The translations under genes and the position numbers were made by a program. A model generated the notes under the pieces. The model saw nothing but the letters and a program-made list of their open reading frames with translations, was not told the origin of the DNA and did no database searches. A stretch of 64,000 bases of DNA, taken from NCBI GenBank assembly GCA_029532415.1, contig JAQOTA010000070.1, positions 248,001 through 312,000 of the forward strand, read 5' to 3'. Shown in pieces: positions 46,904 through 57,598 of this stretch (positions are counted from its first letter, which is position 1; every line of letters begins with the position of its first letter). Source of the DNA: Marasmius tenuissimus. Taxonomy: Eukaryota > Basidiomycota > Agaricomycetes > Agaricales > Marasmiaceae.

Positions 46904-47084
46904 CACTGGGGGCATTTTGATGTCTAGTAGGATCTGACGTGCCTGTGTCTAGTGGGATTGGTCGAAGCAATGGTTGTTTTCCCTTGGGGGGACTTGGGAA
47001 ATCTTTGTTTGATGGTCTATCTCAGGGTCTGACACACTAGACACGAGCACATCAGGCCCTACTAGACATCAAAATGCCCCAGTG
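46904..47084. mobile_element. 181-bp MITE with ~48-bp terminal inverted repeats (CACTG ends)
   Basis: The left end CACTGGGGGCATTTTGATGT and its continuation to about 46953 match the reverse complement of 47034-47084, apart from a one-base length difference and a few substitutions. Flanking AAA occurs on both sides (46901-46903 and 47085-47087), compatible with a 3-bp target duplication. CACTG-type ends with 3-bp duplications point to the CACTA (CMC/EnSpm) superfamily. That class assignment is inference. No coding capacity. Confidence 0.7.
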
Positions 47085-48434
47085 AAAGGTGGTTCCTCTC
47101 ACCGTTTGATGGTGCGGGGGACAGAGTAGCAGGCATCTGCATAGATCCCAAGAAGACTGTGCACCTGTAACGGGTATTAGGAACAAAGACCCGATCCAAT
47201 GTTTGACAGCAGGAACGACGAATGGTTCCCGGCGCCTGGATTGGCTTCCTCGTTCCAAGGGATCATTTTCTTTCTCGGATAGTATAGCATTGGGGTTACC
47301 ACTACGCTCTATGAATATAAATAATTATTGTATGGCACGCGGCGTGTAGAGAACGTAGTACGTCTACTAGAGGAAAGCCCAGTCACGTTCAGTAAGTTGC
47401 CATCCCGCATTGAGACCAAGTCTATACTGATATTCGACGTGGAATCACAGTCCAACGACAGAGTCATGGCTCGCGTGGGTTTGTCGTTAGCCAGAAGCTA
47501 TGCGATACGCACACGCTAGACTGGTCAGAGTCTTTTATGTATACCGCCACACTGAACGCTGGTGTTGAATCAACCTCAAGTTCACGGCCCGAAAAGATCG
47601 ACTGAGATCGCCGCACTGTGGACGCTTCGCAGCTCAAATCATATCGATGGTCAGCTCGGTGAATAATGTAGATAGATAGATAGATACGCGGTTAGTGGCC
47701 GCGGTGTTTCTCAACAAGCCCAGACAAGCCCTTCCTATATCGGTTTGTTTGGCAAGTGGGGCAAACAAAGGCCGGAGAGCGGGGCTTGCTCCGAACAGTA
47801 CCTCAACGTCAACGTCAACTCTCATACAATTGTCCAATAATCACCATCACAGACTCACTCAAACCTCAAAACAATCAGACGTGTTAACAATCACGGAATT
47901 TCTCACTTGCTGTCGTGATATGATCGTGATAATCAAATCGCCCTGAGACCTCACATCCCCAATCACTGGCAGAGACAATTTACTGCCGGTATACGGGCAT
48001 GATTGATTTATTCGCCTCAGTGCAGTCTTCTCGGTGCCCGTTCCAAGCATTGTTCAACTTCTTGCGAGGTAAAACTTCACCACCTACCATCGCGTTGATC
48101 TGACGATACACCATCAGTGCCTTAATAGCAGCGTTCGAATGATGAACAAAAGACGATTTGAAACTCATCCTTCAGATGGAGAAGCCTCAAGATAATGCCC
48201 GATCCTCCTGATCCTGTACTTACCTATGCTCATATACATATCTCACTGCAACGCCCTGATATACCGTGACTCCGGATCTGATGACTATCTGTTGCTCCAA
48301 TACTCAGACTACTCATAGCGTGCCAGTAGCTGATTCGGATTGTCCATAAATATCTAGCCGAGTCCACGTAGGTGCTCATCTTCGCACACCGACTTTGTCT
48401 CCCAACGAGTCAACTTTCAGCTTTGTGCTTTCCA
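47085..48434. other. Intergenic region upstream of the membrane-protein gene
   Basis: No gene is supported. A short TAGA run lies near 47669-47684. The right end should be the promoter of the gene starting at 48435. Confidence 0.4.
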
Positions 48435-48857
48435 ATGTCTTCTGCGAACGACACAGGGATCCTCTTGGAACCTTACCTGACTTCATATCATGTTATCGTG
48501 TACCCGACATTGACTTTATCTGTAAGTCATTCTCCACTAATCAACGTATTGTACACGTTCTAACTTCTCTCACATCCTTGAAGTTAATGACGCTCGTATA
48601 CGGTGAGACCCTTGAGCTTCCAATACGTCGGCCTCCGATAGACGGATCATCTCCTTCGCGTCAGGTGTCTACATTCCTACTTTTATCACGGCCATCCATT
48701 CCCTTGTCACTCGTCGCAAAGCGTTACCCTCCTCCCACATCTACTTGATCGGGAGCATTTCCCTGTTTGTCCTCGCGACGTTGTTCACTGGCGCGGAGGC
48801 ATGGGGGCTCACACGGCAACATCTGGAAACCTGTTTGGGCTCCGTAGTCGAGGCTCA

Positions 48858-50377
48858 TCTACATAGCACTACGTAGCACGGGTAGTCCGTGTAGCAATTG
48901 CTACCACTACATAGTACTACGTAGCATCCGTCAAAACCTGATGCGTGTATTCCGTCAATCGGTTTCCATTTGGCTAGCCTCAGATGACCCATTTGGGCAA
49001 CGGCACTGGGTATTACCCCATTTTTAATATCCCTGAAGCCAGGCTGCCAGGGAGGCTCAGTATTTACCTTGAGTCATTTCAGTCAAAGTTCGTCCACCCT
49101 GAGGGCTGGCCGGGTCTTCAAGACAATCTTCCGCACTTGGCCGACTTTTGTTTGACTGCCGGAGCTCGAAATTAAGGCTATAAGTAGTCGAGCGCTTTTG
49201 CCACCAACGCGCGGACCTCTTTCTTCCACCGTACCATGATCCTCCCGCTTCCTCTGTCCGATAGCCACCCTTTCGGCCAACCTCTCGTCAAGTACGCTCT
49301 CAGGTAAAGTTCAAGTAAGTTGCCATTGTTCTCGACTCAGCGATATCTATTTACATATTCCTTTGCAGAGGCGACTCCAAATCATCCCGGTGGAAATGAC
49401 TTCCGAGTTGTGACTCGCTTTAGACTACCCTTTTATTTACATACTTAGATACTCTCGTTCACAGAGCTCATACCTTTGTCATCAGTGTAGCTTTCATGAA
49501 TAAAAAGAAATTGTGTGTATCAATCAATTTTAGACCCTGAGGCGAGGGATGGGGAATTCCAAGGAAATATTTCACGCCAGTGCGAATTCCGTTCAGGGCA
49601 ATTCTATTCATCTCCCAATTCAGTTTGGAATTCAGTACTGATGATCGGCATGAGATCTCGTTTCTGAGAGCGGGAAGACTCAAGCGAGCTTGTACTACAG
49701 GTGCTACATAGTACTATGTAGACCCTGGGCAACTAGTGATGTGCGGGCTCGGGCTTGAGCCCTGGCGAGCCCAAGCCGAGCCCGGGGCTTGAAAAGCCTA
49801 GCCCAGCCCTGGTAGAGGGCTTTGGGAGGCTTAGGGCTCAGGCTCGACATTTTGTAAGCCCAAGCCCTAGGCTCAAGCCCTCTCCCATTATCCACCGGCA
49901 GGAATCAAGATATACTTCACACATTCTAGGCCCCTAAACATTGTTAGTCCCCGCACCAACACAACACTATATGGTATTGATAGTAAGTGATTCATTTGAT
50001 TTTCACAGCTGAAATTGAGCTCACTACTCACCGAATCTGGGCTACCAGTTGTGGAAGACAGTCGACTGCACCTCTCTGGATCAACATGCTTGACGGGTAA
50101 TGGTGAGAAGGCACTCCCAGACAGATACTACACTGCTTGAGATGCCTTATTTTCCTTACAGCGACAATTTACGAGGTTGTTATAAGCCCAGGCTCAGGCC
50201 CAAGCCCCAGGGCTTTGACGTCCGGCTTGGGCTCAAGGCTCGGGCTCAGATTTTGGTGAGCCTAAGCCCTCAAAGCCGAGCCCAAGCCCGAGGCTTTGAG
50301 CCCAGCCCGAGCCCGCGCATCACTATGGGCAACCTACAGGCACTATTTGACTATTTGTGCTATGTAGCACTACGTAG
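48858..50377. mobile_element. TIR DNA transposon (non-autonomous) in an intron, with nested MITE
   Basis: The left terminus CTACATAGCACTACGTAGCA and the reverse-complemented right terminus CTACGTAGTGCTACATAGCA are related. A second block, CTACATAGTACTA(C/T)GTAGCA, follows at a similar distance on both sides, giving diverged inverted repeats of roughly 70 bp. TCA occurs at 48855-48857 and 50378-50380. Removing the element and one TCA restores a 40-nt intron, GTTTGG...TTTTTTCAG, that joins the flanking exons in frame. Without the nested element the unit is about 920 bp. A TATA-like box and a short two-exon frame starting MILPLPLSDS near 49237 lie inside, but no transposase was seen. Confidence 0.65.
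49734..50325. mobile_element. hAT-type MITE, 592 bp, with perfect 8-bp target duplication
   Basis: The ends are TAGTGATGTGCGGGCTCGGG and, reverse-complemented, TAGTGATGCGCGGGCTCGGG. The element is flanked by TGGGCAAC at 49726-49733 and 50326-50333. An 8-bp duplication and TAGTGATG-type termini are hallmarks of hAT elements. Both subterminal regions (49745-49880 and 50190-50320) are packed with GGGCTC/GAGCCC and GGGCTTG/CAAGCCC words in both orientations, which could be transposase-binding arrays or allow a long GC-rich hairpin. There is no coding capacity. Confidence 0.88.
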
Positions 50378-51534
50378 TCAGCGAGGTTTTTTCAGATGAA
50401 GCTGTAATCGAGTTCGACGCTGCAAAGACGAGAGATTACAATCGGTTCCTCCAGTACAGGATTCAAGACAACCTGAAGACTGCTTGGATGTGAGCACAGT
50501 GGTTATCCTTCGCCGTGTCCTGTCCCGGGTGCTCACAAGACCGCCGTTTTTTGCTGTAGTGGCATTCTGGACGTTTGCTCCCCCGTGATGAAGTACGTCT
50601 GTGCATGAGTCTTTCAATGAGGCACAACTCTAAAACCCAGGATATGACAGCGCGATTGCCGATTGGATGCTTGTATGCTAATCATGCTCGTTCAAAGAGT
50701 TACCAGCTTGCTGACTCAATTTTTGTCTAGATTCACCGATGCTACATTGTATGGGACACAAACAGAATCGTGCTATATCCCTTAGTGCTCATTGCCATAG
50801 TTTTGAATGGTCAGAAACCTGTGATTCAAGGATACACTCTGGTGTAGTGACCTGACTGCCCCTCACAGGACTATTGCTCGTTACTAGTCTCACAGTAGTC
50901 GCGAGCTATAACCTACCAACTTTCGAGGTCCGTTTATCTGTACTATTTGCTACGGTGAACGACGACACCTTCATTGCTGTTGCGGTATTTCAAGTTCTAC
51001 TGGCATTCACGACAGGTTTGAACTTCTCGTCCGCTTTTCTGCCCTTGGGGGAACAAAGCGACCAATACCGACTGATGCATTGTTTTAGGTGGCCGGATCT
51101 GGTGGATCAGCCGCCAAGCAAGAAAGGCTATGGGAAGGCATATTGATGCAAAGTACCAGTCGATAGTCTCCGTCATGTTGGTCCCACCAAATTCACCCAC
51201 ATGTCTCGCTTTTCATCTAAACAAGGACTGTCTGCAGCATCGAATCAGGATCTCTATATGCTTCCACCATCGTGATTTCGACTGTCTTAACGCATGCCGA
51301 AGTTTTCAGGTTCCGGACTTCGATCGACTTTGCAATAATTGCAACCTTGGTGTCGGTGCGTACTGAAGGCTTTAGCAAAGGCTCGCCACTGTTCAGTTGT
51401 ATTCTCATCTCTGCTGCGTAGGGCCTGGCACCCACTCTCATTATCGCACGGGTTGCACAAAATAACTCTATGGACAATGTGGAGCAAGTGGTGTCTACAC
51501 TACACTTCAATGACCGTCAGAGCCATGTTGGATC

Positions 51535-51846
51535 TGATGAGCCGGCATGACGCCTAGCGCAGAGGACTACAACATGGCTACACTACTACTTACCAGAGAG
51601 GAGTTTAGAGAGTTAGAGGCGAGACGTAGAAGCTCAAGCACACTTATAGATTCAGGTAGAGAACTACGAGCTTATATACATGTAGAAACTATAGTGAATA
51701 CCATATAAGGACGATAATAGAATTTGTACATATGATCATAAGTAAGAATGATAAATGGAACAATAGTCCCGCATAATATGATGGCGGGAAGTATGAACCA
51801 GGACTTCGGATATACCGGGATCTAATAATAGTCCACGGATTCAACA
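51535..51846 (-). repeat. Copia 3' LTR (312 bp)
   Basis: It starts TGTTGAATCC and ends GGCTCATCA in element orientation. It is identical to the other LTR except one base (GAACCAGGACT here, GAACCGGGACT at the partner). It lies against the last exon of the membrane-protein gene. Confidence 0.97.
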
Positions 51847-51856
51847 CACCCCCTCG
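51847..51856 (-). other. Copia polypurine tract
   Basis: In element orientation CGAGGGGGTG directly precedes the 3' LTR start TGTTGAA. This is the expected place for the plus-strand primer. Confidence 0.7.
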
Positions 51857-51889
51857 CTAAGTGCAGCTGAAAAAGCGCATCTGAGCGAA

Positions 51890-54800
51890 TCAAGTGGACG
51901 AATAGAATTCAAGTCCAAGGTGATCTCTGAACCGTAAGAACTTCTCATGTCCGAGATTCTTCGTAAACATATCTGCGGGATTATAGACTCCTTCAATAAA
52001 GAACAACTCGACTTTGCCATCTTCAACACACGATCGAATATAATGATATCGAATATTGATGTGCTTGGTTCGGCGTTCTTGAACCGGATTAGATGCAATG
52101 AAGATAGAGCCTTGATTGTCACCGCAGATTGGAATAGGACCTAAGTCGATTCCAAGTTCAGAGAGTAGCGATCTTATCCAGGAAGCTTGACGACTGCAAT
52201 CCGACAGTGCCATATACTCAGCCTCAGTGGAAGAAAGAGCTACAGTCTTCTGGGCATGTGATTGCCACGAGAAGATGCCGCCTGCTAACTTGAAGAAGTA
52301 GCCAGTAATCGAACGGCGTTTGATAGGATCGGCAGCCCAATCCGAGTCTGTGAACGCAAGAAGACCTCCATCAGAGTCACCATCGTAGACAAGTGAATAA
52401 TCTGATGTACCAGCTAGATAGCGGCAGATATACAGAGCTTTATCGAGGTGTTCCTTCGTTGGATTAGAAGAGAACTGGGAAAGCTTCGTAACTGCATAGG
52501 CAATATCAGGACGTGTGCCCAGCATAATGTACAGAAGCGACCCAATCACAGACTGGAACTTGGAGCGAATGGCAGGATTGACTGGACCATCGTTGGGAGT
52601 TGGCACATAGCCAGCAGGTAAGGGCGTTGGAGCACCTTTCGCATTCTGCATCCCGAAACGTTCAAGGACTTTCTTCAGATAATCCTTCTGGTCAATCATA
52701 ATCTTATTGCCTTCGCGACGAATGCTCATGCGAAGAAACTCGCTAGCATCGCCCATATCGCGGCATTCCCATCGAGCCATGAATTCAGCTTTCTTCTTGT
52801 CAACAAAAGCTTTGTTAGGACCCATGAAGAGTGCATCGTCAACGTATATGATCGCATACACAACTTCACCACTCTTCGGATCTTTGCAGATGAAGAGTCC
52901 AGCATCAGAAGTCAGACGTTTGAAGCCTAATACTTCCATGGACGAGCTGAGGGTTCGCCACCACTCAAGGGCAGCTTGCTTCAGTCCATATAATGCACGA
53001 CGCAGGCGTAGTACCTTACGTTCTTGGCCCTTGACTTTGAAGCCTTCAGGTTGTTCCATGTAAATCTCCTCAACAAGATCGCCATAAAGGAAGGCGTTCT
53101 TAACATCAACAGAAGTGATGTACCAGTTTTTGAGAGCTGCGAGAGCAAGCATCATACGAACAGTCTCATAACGAACAACTGGTGAGAAGATTTCATCAAA
53201 GTCGACACCTTCGACCTGAGAGAAACCTTTGGCAACAAGTCTCGCTTTCTTGCGACCATTCGACTTGACGTCGAAGACCCATCTATTTCTGATGGCTTTG
53301 CGACCTTTAGGTAAGTCACAGAGTTCGAAAACCTTGCGTTTACGAAGTGCCTCAAGTTCTTCGTGGCAAGCAGTCTTCCATTCCTTCTGTTGCTCAACAG
53401 GCAACTTTAGAATATCGCGGAGTGTCCACTCTCTGATGTTAGAGAAATCAGGAGTATCGGACGTTGGAAGCGAATCGTGAACTGGAACGGCATTGTTCAA
53501 CAGGTAAATCACGAATCCTACTCCCCCTTCTTGGGTCAGTCTTTCGACTACGCTTTCTTCCTCATGCGACTCAGTGCTTCCACTGGGTTCTGGAGCAGGC
53601 GGAGGCGGAAGTGGACCAGGAATCCCCTTTTTACCACCTTTGCCTTTCCTAGATCGCGAAGAGCTAGGACAATCAACTGGATGTGAAGGTTCTTTGTCTC
53701 CAGTGACGTTTCTCCAAGTATTCTTATTTTCTAAGTCGCGAATAATGTCTGAGGGTCTATTTGGGTTCCGCTGTTCACCAAATATGTTACCAGGTTGCGT
53801 TGTACCCTTCCGCTGCCTCGAAGACCGGCGTGGACCATCCGCTGCTGGTGCAGGCGGAGGAACGGCGGGTTCGCCTGGAGGCGTCGGAGGACCAGATTGA
53901 GGGAGTGGCAAATCCCCTGGCGCAGGGCCACCTGCAGGTTCGTCAACCTGAGGTTCTGATCTCTTAGAAGGTTCGGAGCGACGTCTGAGATCTGGGAACG
54001 GAGTATCGTCCCAATCATCGTCAGAGTCTTCATCTTCCGAAGGAATGTTGGGATTTTCACCCAAAGTAAATGGTTCACTACCGACAGGTGTGAAGCCACG
54101 AGTTTTGGCATCAGGACACTTATTATATAGCGTTTCATCGAATAGTGCAGTGCTACCTTTGAATACGGAATTATTACTTCGCATGAACAGGAAGCCTTTC
54201 ATCCCATCTTGGTAGCCAATGAAAGTCATTAACTCACTACGAGGAGCGAGCTTATTCTTCCTACGATCTTCAGGAATGAAGACGTAGGCTGCACAACCCA
54301 ATACTCGGAGATGTGAAACATCAGGTGCTTCGCCGTAAAGCATTTCGAACGGAGTTCGCCAGCTCAAACGTTGCACAGGAGTGCGGTTGTAGAGGTGGAC
54401 GGCGTGCACGTGGCAGAATTCCCACCAGGACTGAGGCATACAAGCTTCAAAGCGAAGAGCTTCAGCCTTCTCATGAATAGTCCTGTTAAATCGTTCAGCA
54501 CGACCGTTTTGTTGTGGTGTATACGGTATGCTTTGATCCCTCTGGATCCCATACTCTTTCAGTACTGCATCGAACTTATCTCCTTTGTACTCTCCCCCTT
54601 CATCGGACATCCAGGTCTTGACAACAGCATTGAATTGCATCTTGACCATGGTAAGGAAGTCCCTCAAAGCGGGTACTGCCTCGTCTTTCGTCTTGAGCTT
54701 GGAGGTCCAAACGTAGGACGTGCAGTCATCGAGAAAAGAGATGTAGTACTTGTACCGGTGATATGATTCAGCCAGGTATGACTTCAAATCCGAATGTATG

Positions 54801-57298
54801 CGTTCAAACGGTTTAGAAGCTCTAGTTGTAGAGTTGGGGAACGATTTCTCATGCATTTTGCCTTCAGCACAACCACGACACAGAGGTGTCTTCTTAGCAG
54901 GCATCTTAAGGTCAAGTGGGAAACCTTGCGTATGTTTCCGAGCTTTATTCAGGACTTTATCCGACGGATGCCCAAAGCGTCTGTGCTCAATATCGTAGTC
55001 GACGTTGTAAACGACCGACTTGGCCATTAAAACCTCAGCAGATGCTTTCCGCGAGTGTACCCAATAAATGGTTTGACCAGGCATATGAGGGTAGGAAACA
55101 AGCGACTGTCGTCGCTGTGATGAGTAGAAGGCTAACTTCTTCGCGTTTCCACGAATTGATAGACCATCTTGAAGGAACTCTCCCATTGATAGTAGACGTA
55201 TGTCCAATTGTGGTATGTAATAGACAGGGTAGAGACGCGAAACGCGCTCAGTAAGTTTCCCGTCATGTCCTTCAACGTTATGCTTAATGAAGACAGTGCC
55301 TTTACCCTTGATTTGTATAGGGTTGCCCTTATTCGCAGTATTTACGATAGGACCATCAAGCGATTCATATTCAGCGAAGTCATTCATATCGTTCGTGAAA
55401 TGAGAGGAGGCACCAGAATCAAGGAGCCAACCCTGTGCGTTGTTCACACTTTTCTTTCCCTTACATTGAGTACAACCCACAAAGTGGGTGGAAATAGCAT
55501 TGCAAAAATGTACAAGTGATTCCAGATCACTACGACTACCGCGCGCACTACTGATACCAACTAGTTGAGAGCAGCGCTGTAGGTTTGCATCAGCTTGGGA
55601 AAGCAGGTCAAGGTATGGTACTTGCCTGTCATCGTGGAACGATCCAAGAGAGACGTCATCTGGGACGTCCTCAACCCCTGCAGCTTCGGCAATATCGTTG
55701 TCAACATCATTACCGAATAGAGAGGTCATGTCTTCCATACCGTCGTCAGATCCCCAATCCATCTCTACATCTTCATCAGGATCAGCGCTACGAGAGCGTT
55801 TAGAAGAAGTAGAAGAAGGAGATCCGGCTCCCTCATATCCCTCATCATCCTCCAAAAGACGCTTGGACGAGGACGCACGTGGTTGTTCAATGCGGTCCTG
55901 GAGCGAACGATTGGTGGCGGACGTGACGATCTGTTCAAAGGGTTTGAGATACCGCGCCGTCTTGGGGGCACCAAGTCTGTCAGCAAGGGAACGTGCTCCA
56001 CGGACATCATCAAATACTGACTGAGATGGCTTAAAGCCGGTGAAGGACTGCATAGCAGCCGGGTTCTTCTTGACAGCTGGCTGAGGGACAGTGCTGTCGC
56101 AGGACTTGTCCCAGTGACCGGTGAAATGAGCTGGGGGCGGTGATCCCATAGCACGAACAGGAGGGGCGCTGGCAATCTCAGCGCGCAAGGAGTTGTTGAC
56201 CGCGTTCAACGCGATACGTTCCCTGCGGTCGGTGATTGAGGAATAAGGACGGATAGGAGCGGGGGAAGCTACGACGGATGCATAGGATGCCAGATGAGAG
56301 TGACCATGCGACCGATTGTTACCACCGTTGTTACCACCGGCGTTGCCGGGACCCTGATGCTGGTTGATGCCACCGCGGGTACCACGCTGCTGCTGCTTCT
56401 TCTTCTTACCGTTGTTCTGGTTCGAAGAAGGACGTTGCTGCTGCTGCTGTGGTTGACGTTGCTGGCCACGCTGCTGCTGTCCGCGCTGCTGACGTTGCTG
56501 CAGCGGACGCTGCTGCTGACCAAAAGATGGTTCGCGGTTGCCAGCACGCTTGACCGCAGAGAGGCGGTTGGCAAGCTGAGGGTTCTGACGCTCATATTCG
56601 ATCATGATAGCTTCATGAACGTCGGCGACGGTGAGGGCGCTGGAGCTCTCAGGATCCCTATCAAAGTCATGAAGGGACTTGGAGGAAGCGGCGTCCCATT
56701 CCGGAGGAATAGCTGCGATGAGAAGGAGGGCTTTGATCAACTCGGGGAGTTCAACCCCAACCTCGGCAAGACGTTCAATATAGTGTTTGAACTTGGCGAT
56801 GCCAGCCTGGGGATGGCTGGTAGTAAGCCGGAAGGACACCAACTTGACGAAGTCGCCATAGATGGCAGACAAAGTTGGTTCGCCATAGGTGGTGACGATG
56901 GTGGACCAGGCTTTGGCAGCGTCCATGTCCTTGAGAGGTTCAAAGACTTCCTTTGTAGAGGTCAACTGAATGATACCCATCAGCTGGAGGTCTTTTTCCT
57001 CCCATGCTTCTAGCGCAGTATTATACGCCGTGATCTGAGCATCAGTGGGAGGGTGACGATCAGGTTCGTCGTCACTGTCAGTTCCAGCTGCAGGCGGAGC
57101 AGTTCCACCAGGGGGAGTAGTGACGGTAATGGTCGGAACAATGGGTTCCCCCAGCGGGTACGTAGGCTTCTTAGCCACACCAGTAAGGTGACGATAAAGG
57201 CCTTGAGCCTTGGTTACAGCTTCCATTTCGCCGTTATAGGTCTGGCGGAATCCAGTGCCGTCGAAGCGACCGGAGAAGAATTTCTTAACGTCGAACAT
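51890..57298 (-). CDS. Copia gag-pol polyprotein, 1802 aa
   Basis: One uninterrupted frame from ATG 57298 to the stop at 51890. The gag part (about residues 1-600) contains a copia-type gag domain (ERLAEVGVELPELIKALLL), then a Gln/Arg/Gly-rich stretch with poly-Q runs. I see no CCHC zinc knuckle. The protease motif WLLDSGASSHFTND is at ~620. The pre-integrase zinc-binding region reads HRRFGHP with CRGC at ~770-810. The integrase core reads IHSDLKSY, MSDEGGEYKG and PYTPQQNGRAERFNRT at ~835-925. Reverse transcriptase reads KARLVAKGFSQVEGVDFDEI, SVDVKNAFLYGDL and YVDDALFMG at ~1330-1490. RNase H reads ALSSTEAEYMALSD and GDNQGSI at ~1690-1735. Every catalytic motif I can check is present. Gag and pol are in one frame without frameshift or stop, so Gag excess would have to be achieved in another way. 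Confidence 0.97.
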   Translation of the reverse strand: MFDVKKFFSGRFDGTGFRQTYNGEMEAVTKAQGLYRHLTGVAKKPTYPLGEPIVPTITVTTPPGGTAPPAAGTDSDDEPDRHPPTDAQITAYNTALEAWEEKDLQLMGIIQLTSTKEVFEPLKDMDAAKAWSTIVTTYGEPTLSAIYGDFVKLVSFRLTTSHPQAGIAKFKHYIERLAEVGVELPELIKALLLIAAIPPEWDAASSKSLHDFDRDPESSSALTVADVHEAIMIEYERQNPQLANRLSAVKRAGNREPSFGQQQRPLQQRQQRGQQQRGQQRQPQQQQQRPSSNQNNGKKKKQQQRGTRGGINQHQGPGNAGGNNGGNNRSHGHSHLASYASVVASPAPIRPYSSITDRRERIALNAVNNSLRAEIASAPPVRAMGSPPPAHFTGHWDKSCDSTVPQPAVKKNPAAMQSFTGFKPSQSVFDDVRGARSLADRLGAPKTARYLKPFEQIVTSATNRSLQDRIEQPRASSSKRLLEDDEGYEGAGSPSSTSSKRSRSADPDEDVEMDWGSDDGMEDMTSLFGNDVDNDIAEAAGVEDVPDDVSLGSFHDDRQVPYLDLLSQADANLQRCSQLVGISSARGSRSDLESLVHFCNAISTHFVGCTQCKGKKSVNNAQGWLLDSGASSHFTNDMNDFAEYESLDGPIVNTANKGNPIQIKGKGTVFIKHNVEGHDGKLTERVSRLYPVYYIPQLDIRLLSMGEFLQDGLSIRGNAKKLAFYSSQRRQSLVSYPHMPGQTIYWVHSRKASAEVLMAKSVVYNVDYDIEHRRFGHPSDKVLNKARKHTQGFPLDLKMPAKKTPLCRGCAEGKMHEKSFPNSTTRASKPFERIHSDLKSYLAESYHRYKYYISFLDDCTSYVWTSKLKTKDEAVPALRDFLTMVKMQFNAVVKTWMSDEGGEYKGDKFDAVLKEYGIQRDQSIPYTPQQNGRAERFNRTIHEKAEALRFEACMPQSWWEFCHVHAVHLYNRTPVQRLSWRTPFEMLYGEAPDVSHLRVLGCAAYVFIPEDRRKNKLAPRSELMTFIGYQDGMKGFLFMRSNNSVFKGSTALFDETLYNKCPDAKTRGFTPVGSEPFTLGENPNIPSEDEDSDDDWDDTPFPDLRRRSEPSKRSEPQVDEPAGGPAPGDLPLPQSGPPTPPGEPAVPPPAPAADGPRRSSRQRKGTTQPGNIFGEQRNPNRPSDIIRDLENKNTWRNVTGDKEPSHPVDCPSSSRSRKGKGGKKGIPGPLPPPPAPEPSGSTESHEEESVVERLTQEGGVGFVIYLLNNAVPVHDSLPTSDTPDFSNIREWTLRDILKLPVEQQKEWKTACHEELEALRKRKVFELCDLPKGRKAIRNRWVFDVKSNGRKKARLVAKGFSQVEGVDFDEIFSPVVRYETVRMMLALAALKNWYITSVDVKNAFLYGDLVEEIYMEQPEGFKVKGQERKVLRLRRALYGLKQAALEWWRTLSSSMEVLGFKRLTSDAGLFICKDPKSGEVVYAIIYVDDALFMGPNKAFVDKKKAEFMARWECRDMGDASEFLRMSIRREGNKIMIDQKDYLKKVLERFGMQNAKGAPTPLPAGYVPTPNDGPVNPAIRSKFQSVIGSLLYIMLGTRPDIAYAVTKLSQFSSNPTKEHLDKALYICRYLAGTSDYSLVYDGDSDGGLLAFTDSDWAADPIKRRSITGYFFKLAGGIFSWQSHAQKTVALSSTEAEYMALSDCSRQASWIRSLLSELGIDLGPIPICGDNQGSIFIASNPVQERRTKHINIRYHYIRSCVEDGKVELFFIEGVYNPADMFTKNLGHEKFLRFRDHLGLEFYSST

Positions 57299-57586
57299 GG
57301 TAGTAAGAGGTTAGGTAGTTTGGTGTTGGATCTAGAAAAGACAGCATCAGCATGCGTCTAATCAACACAGGGAGCAGCCATCAAGGCGCTATGCTCAACG
57401 AGGAGCATTGGATCCTTGAGATCCGATGTCGTCGAAGGACGTACATCAATGCCATAGATCAAGCACTCAATTAAGAGGTCGATGGCAACATGCAGGTCTA
57501 GCCTAGCTAGCCGATGACAGCAGCCTAGGGGCGCTCGTCGTTGACAGCAGCCATTAAGGCGCTCGTCATTGTAGTCGGGCTAACCG

Positions 57587-57598
57587 GGGCCCATAACC
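57587..57598 (-). other. Copia primer binding site (initiator tRNA-Met anticodon arm)
   Basis: Directly after the 5' LTR the element reads GGTTATGGGCCC. Its complement GGGCCCATAACC looks like the anticodon stem-loop (CAT) of initiator tRNA-Met. Copia elements are known to prime from an internal half of this tRNA rather than its 3' end. The match to this organism's tRNA is not verified. Confidence 0.5.

Noticed and set aside
49237..49400. Possible two-exon small gene (MILPLPLSDS...) behind a TATA-like box within the TIR element
   Set aside because: It gives only about 30 residues, matches nothing and ends at once. Not enough for a gene call.
56294..57013. 239-aa open frame on the plus strand, very Leu/Val-rich
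   Set aside because: It is antisense to gag. Its Leu/Val runs are the mirror of the CAG/CAA glutamine codons of the poly-Q region.
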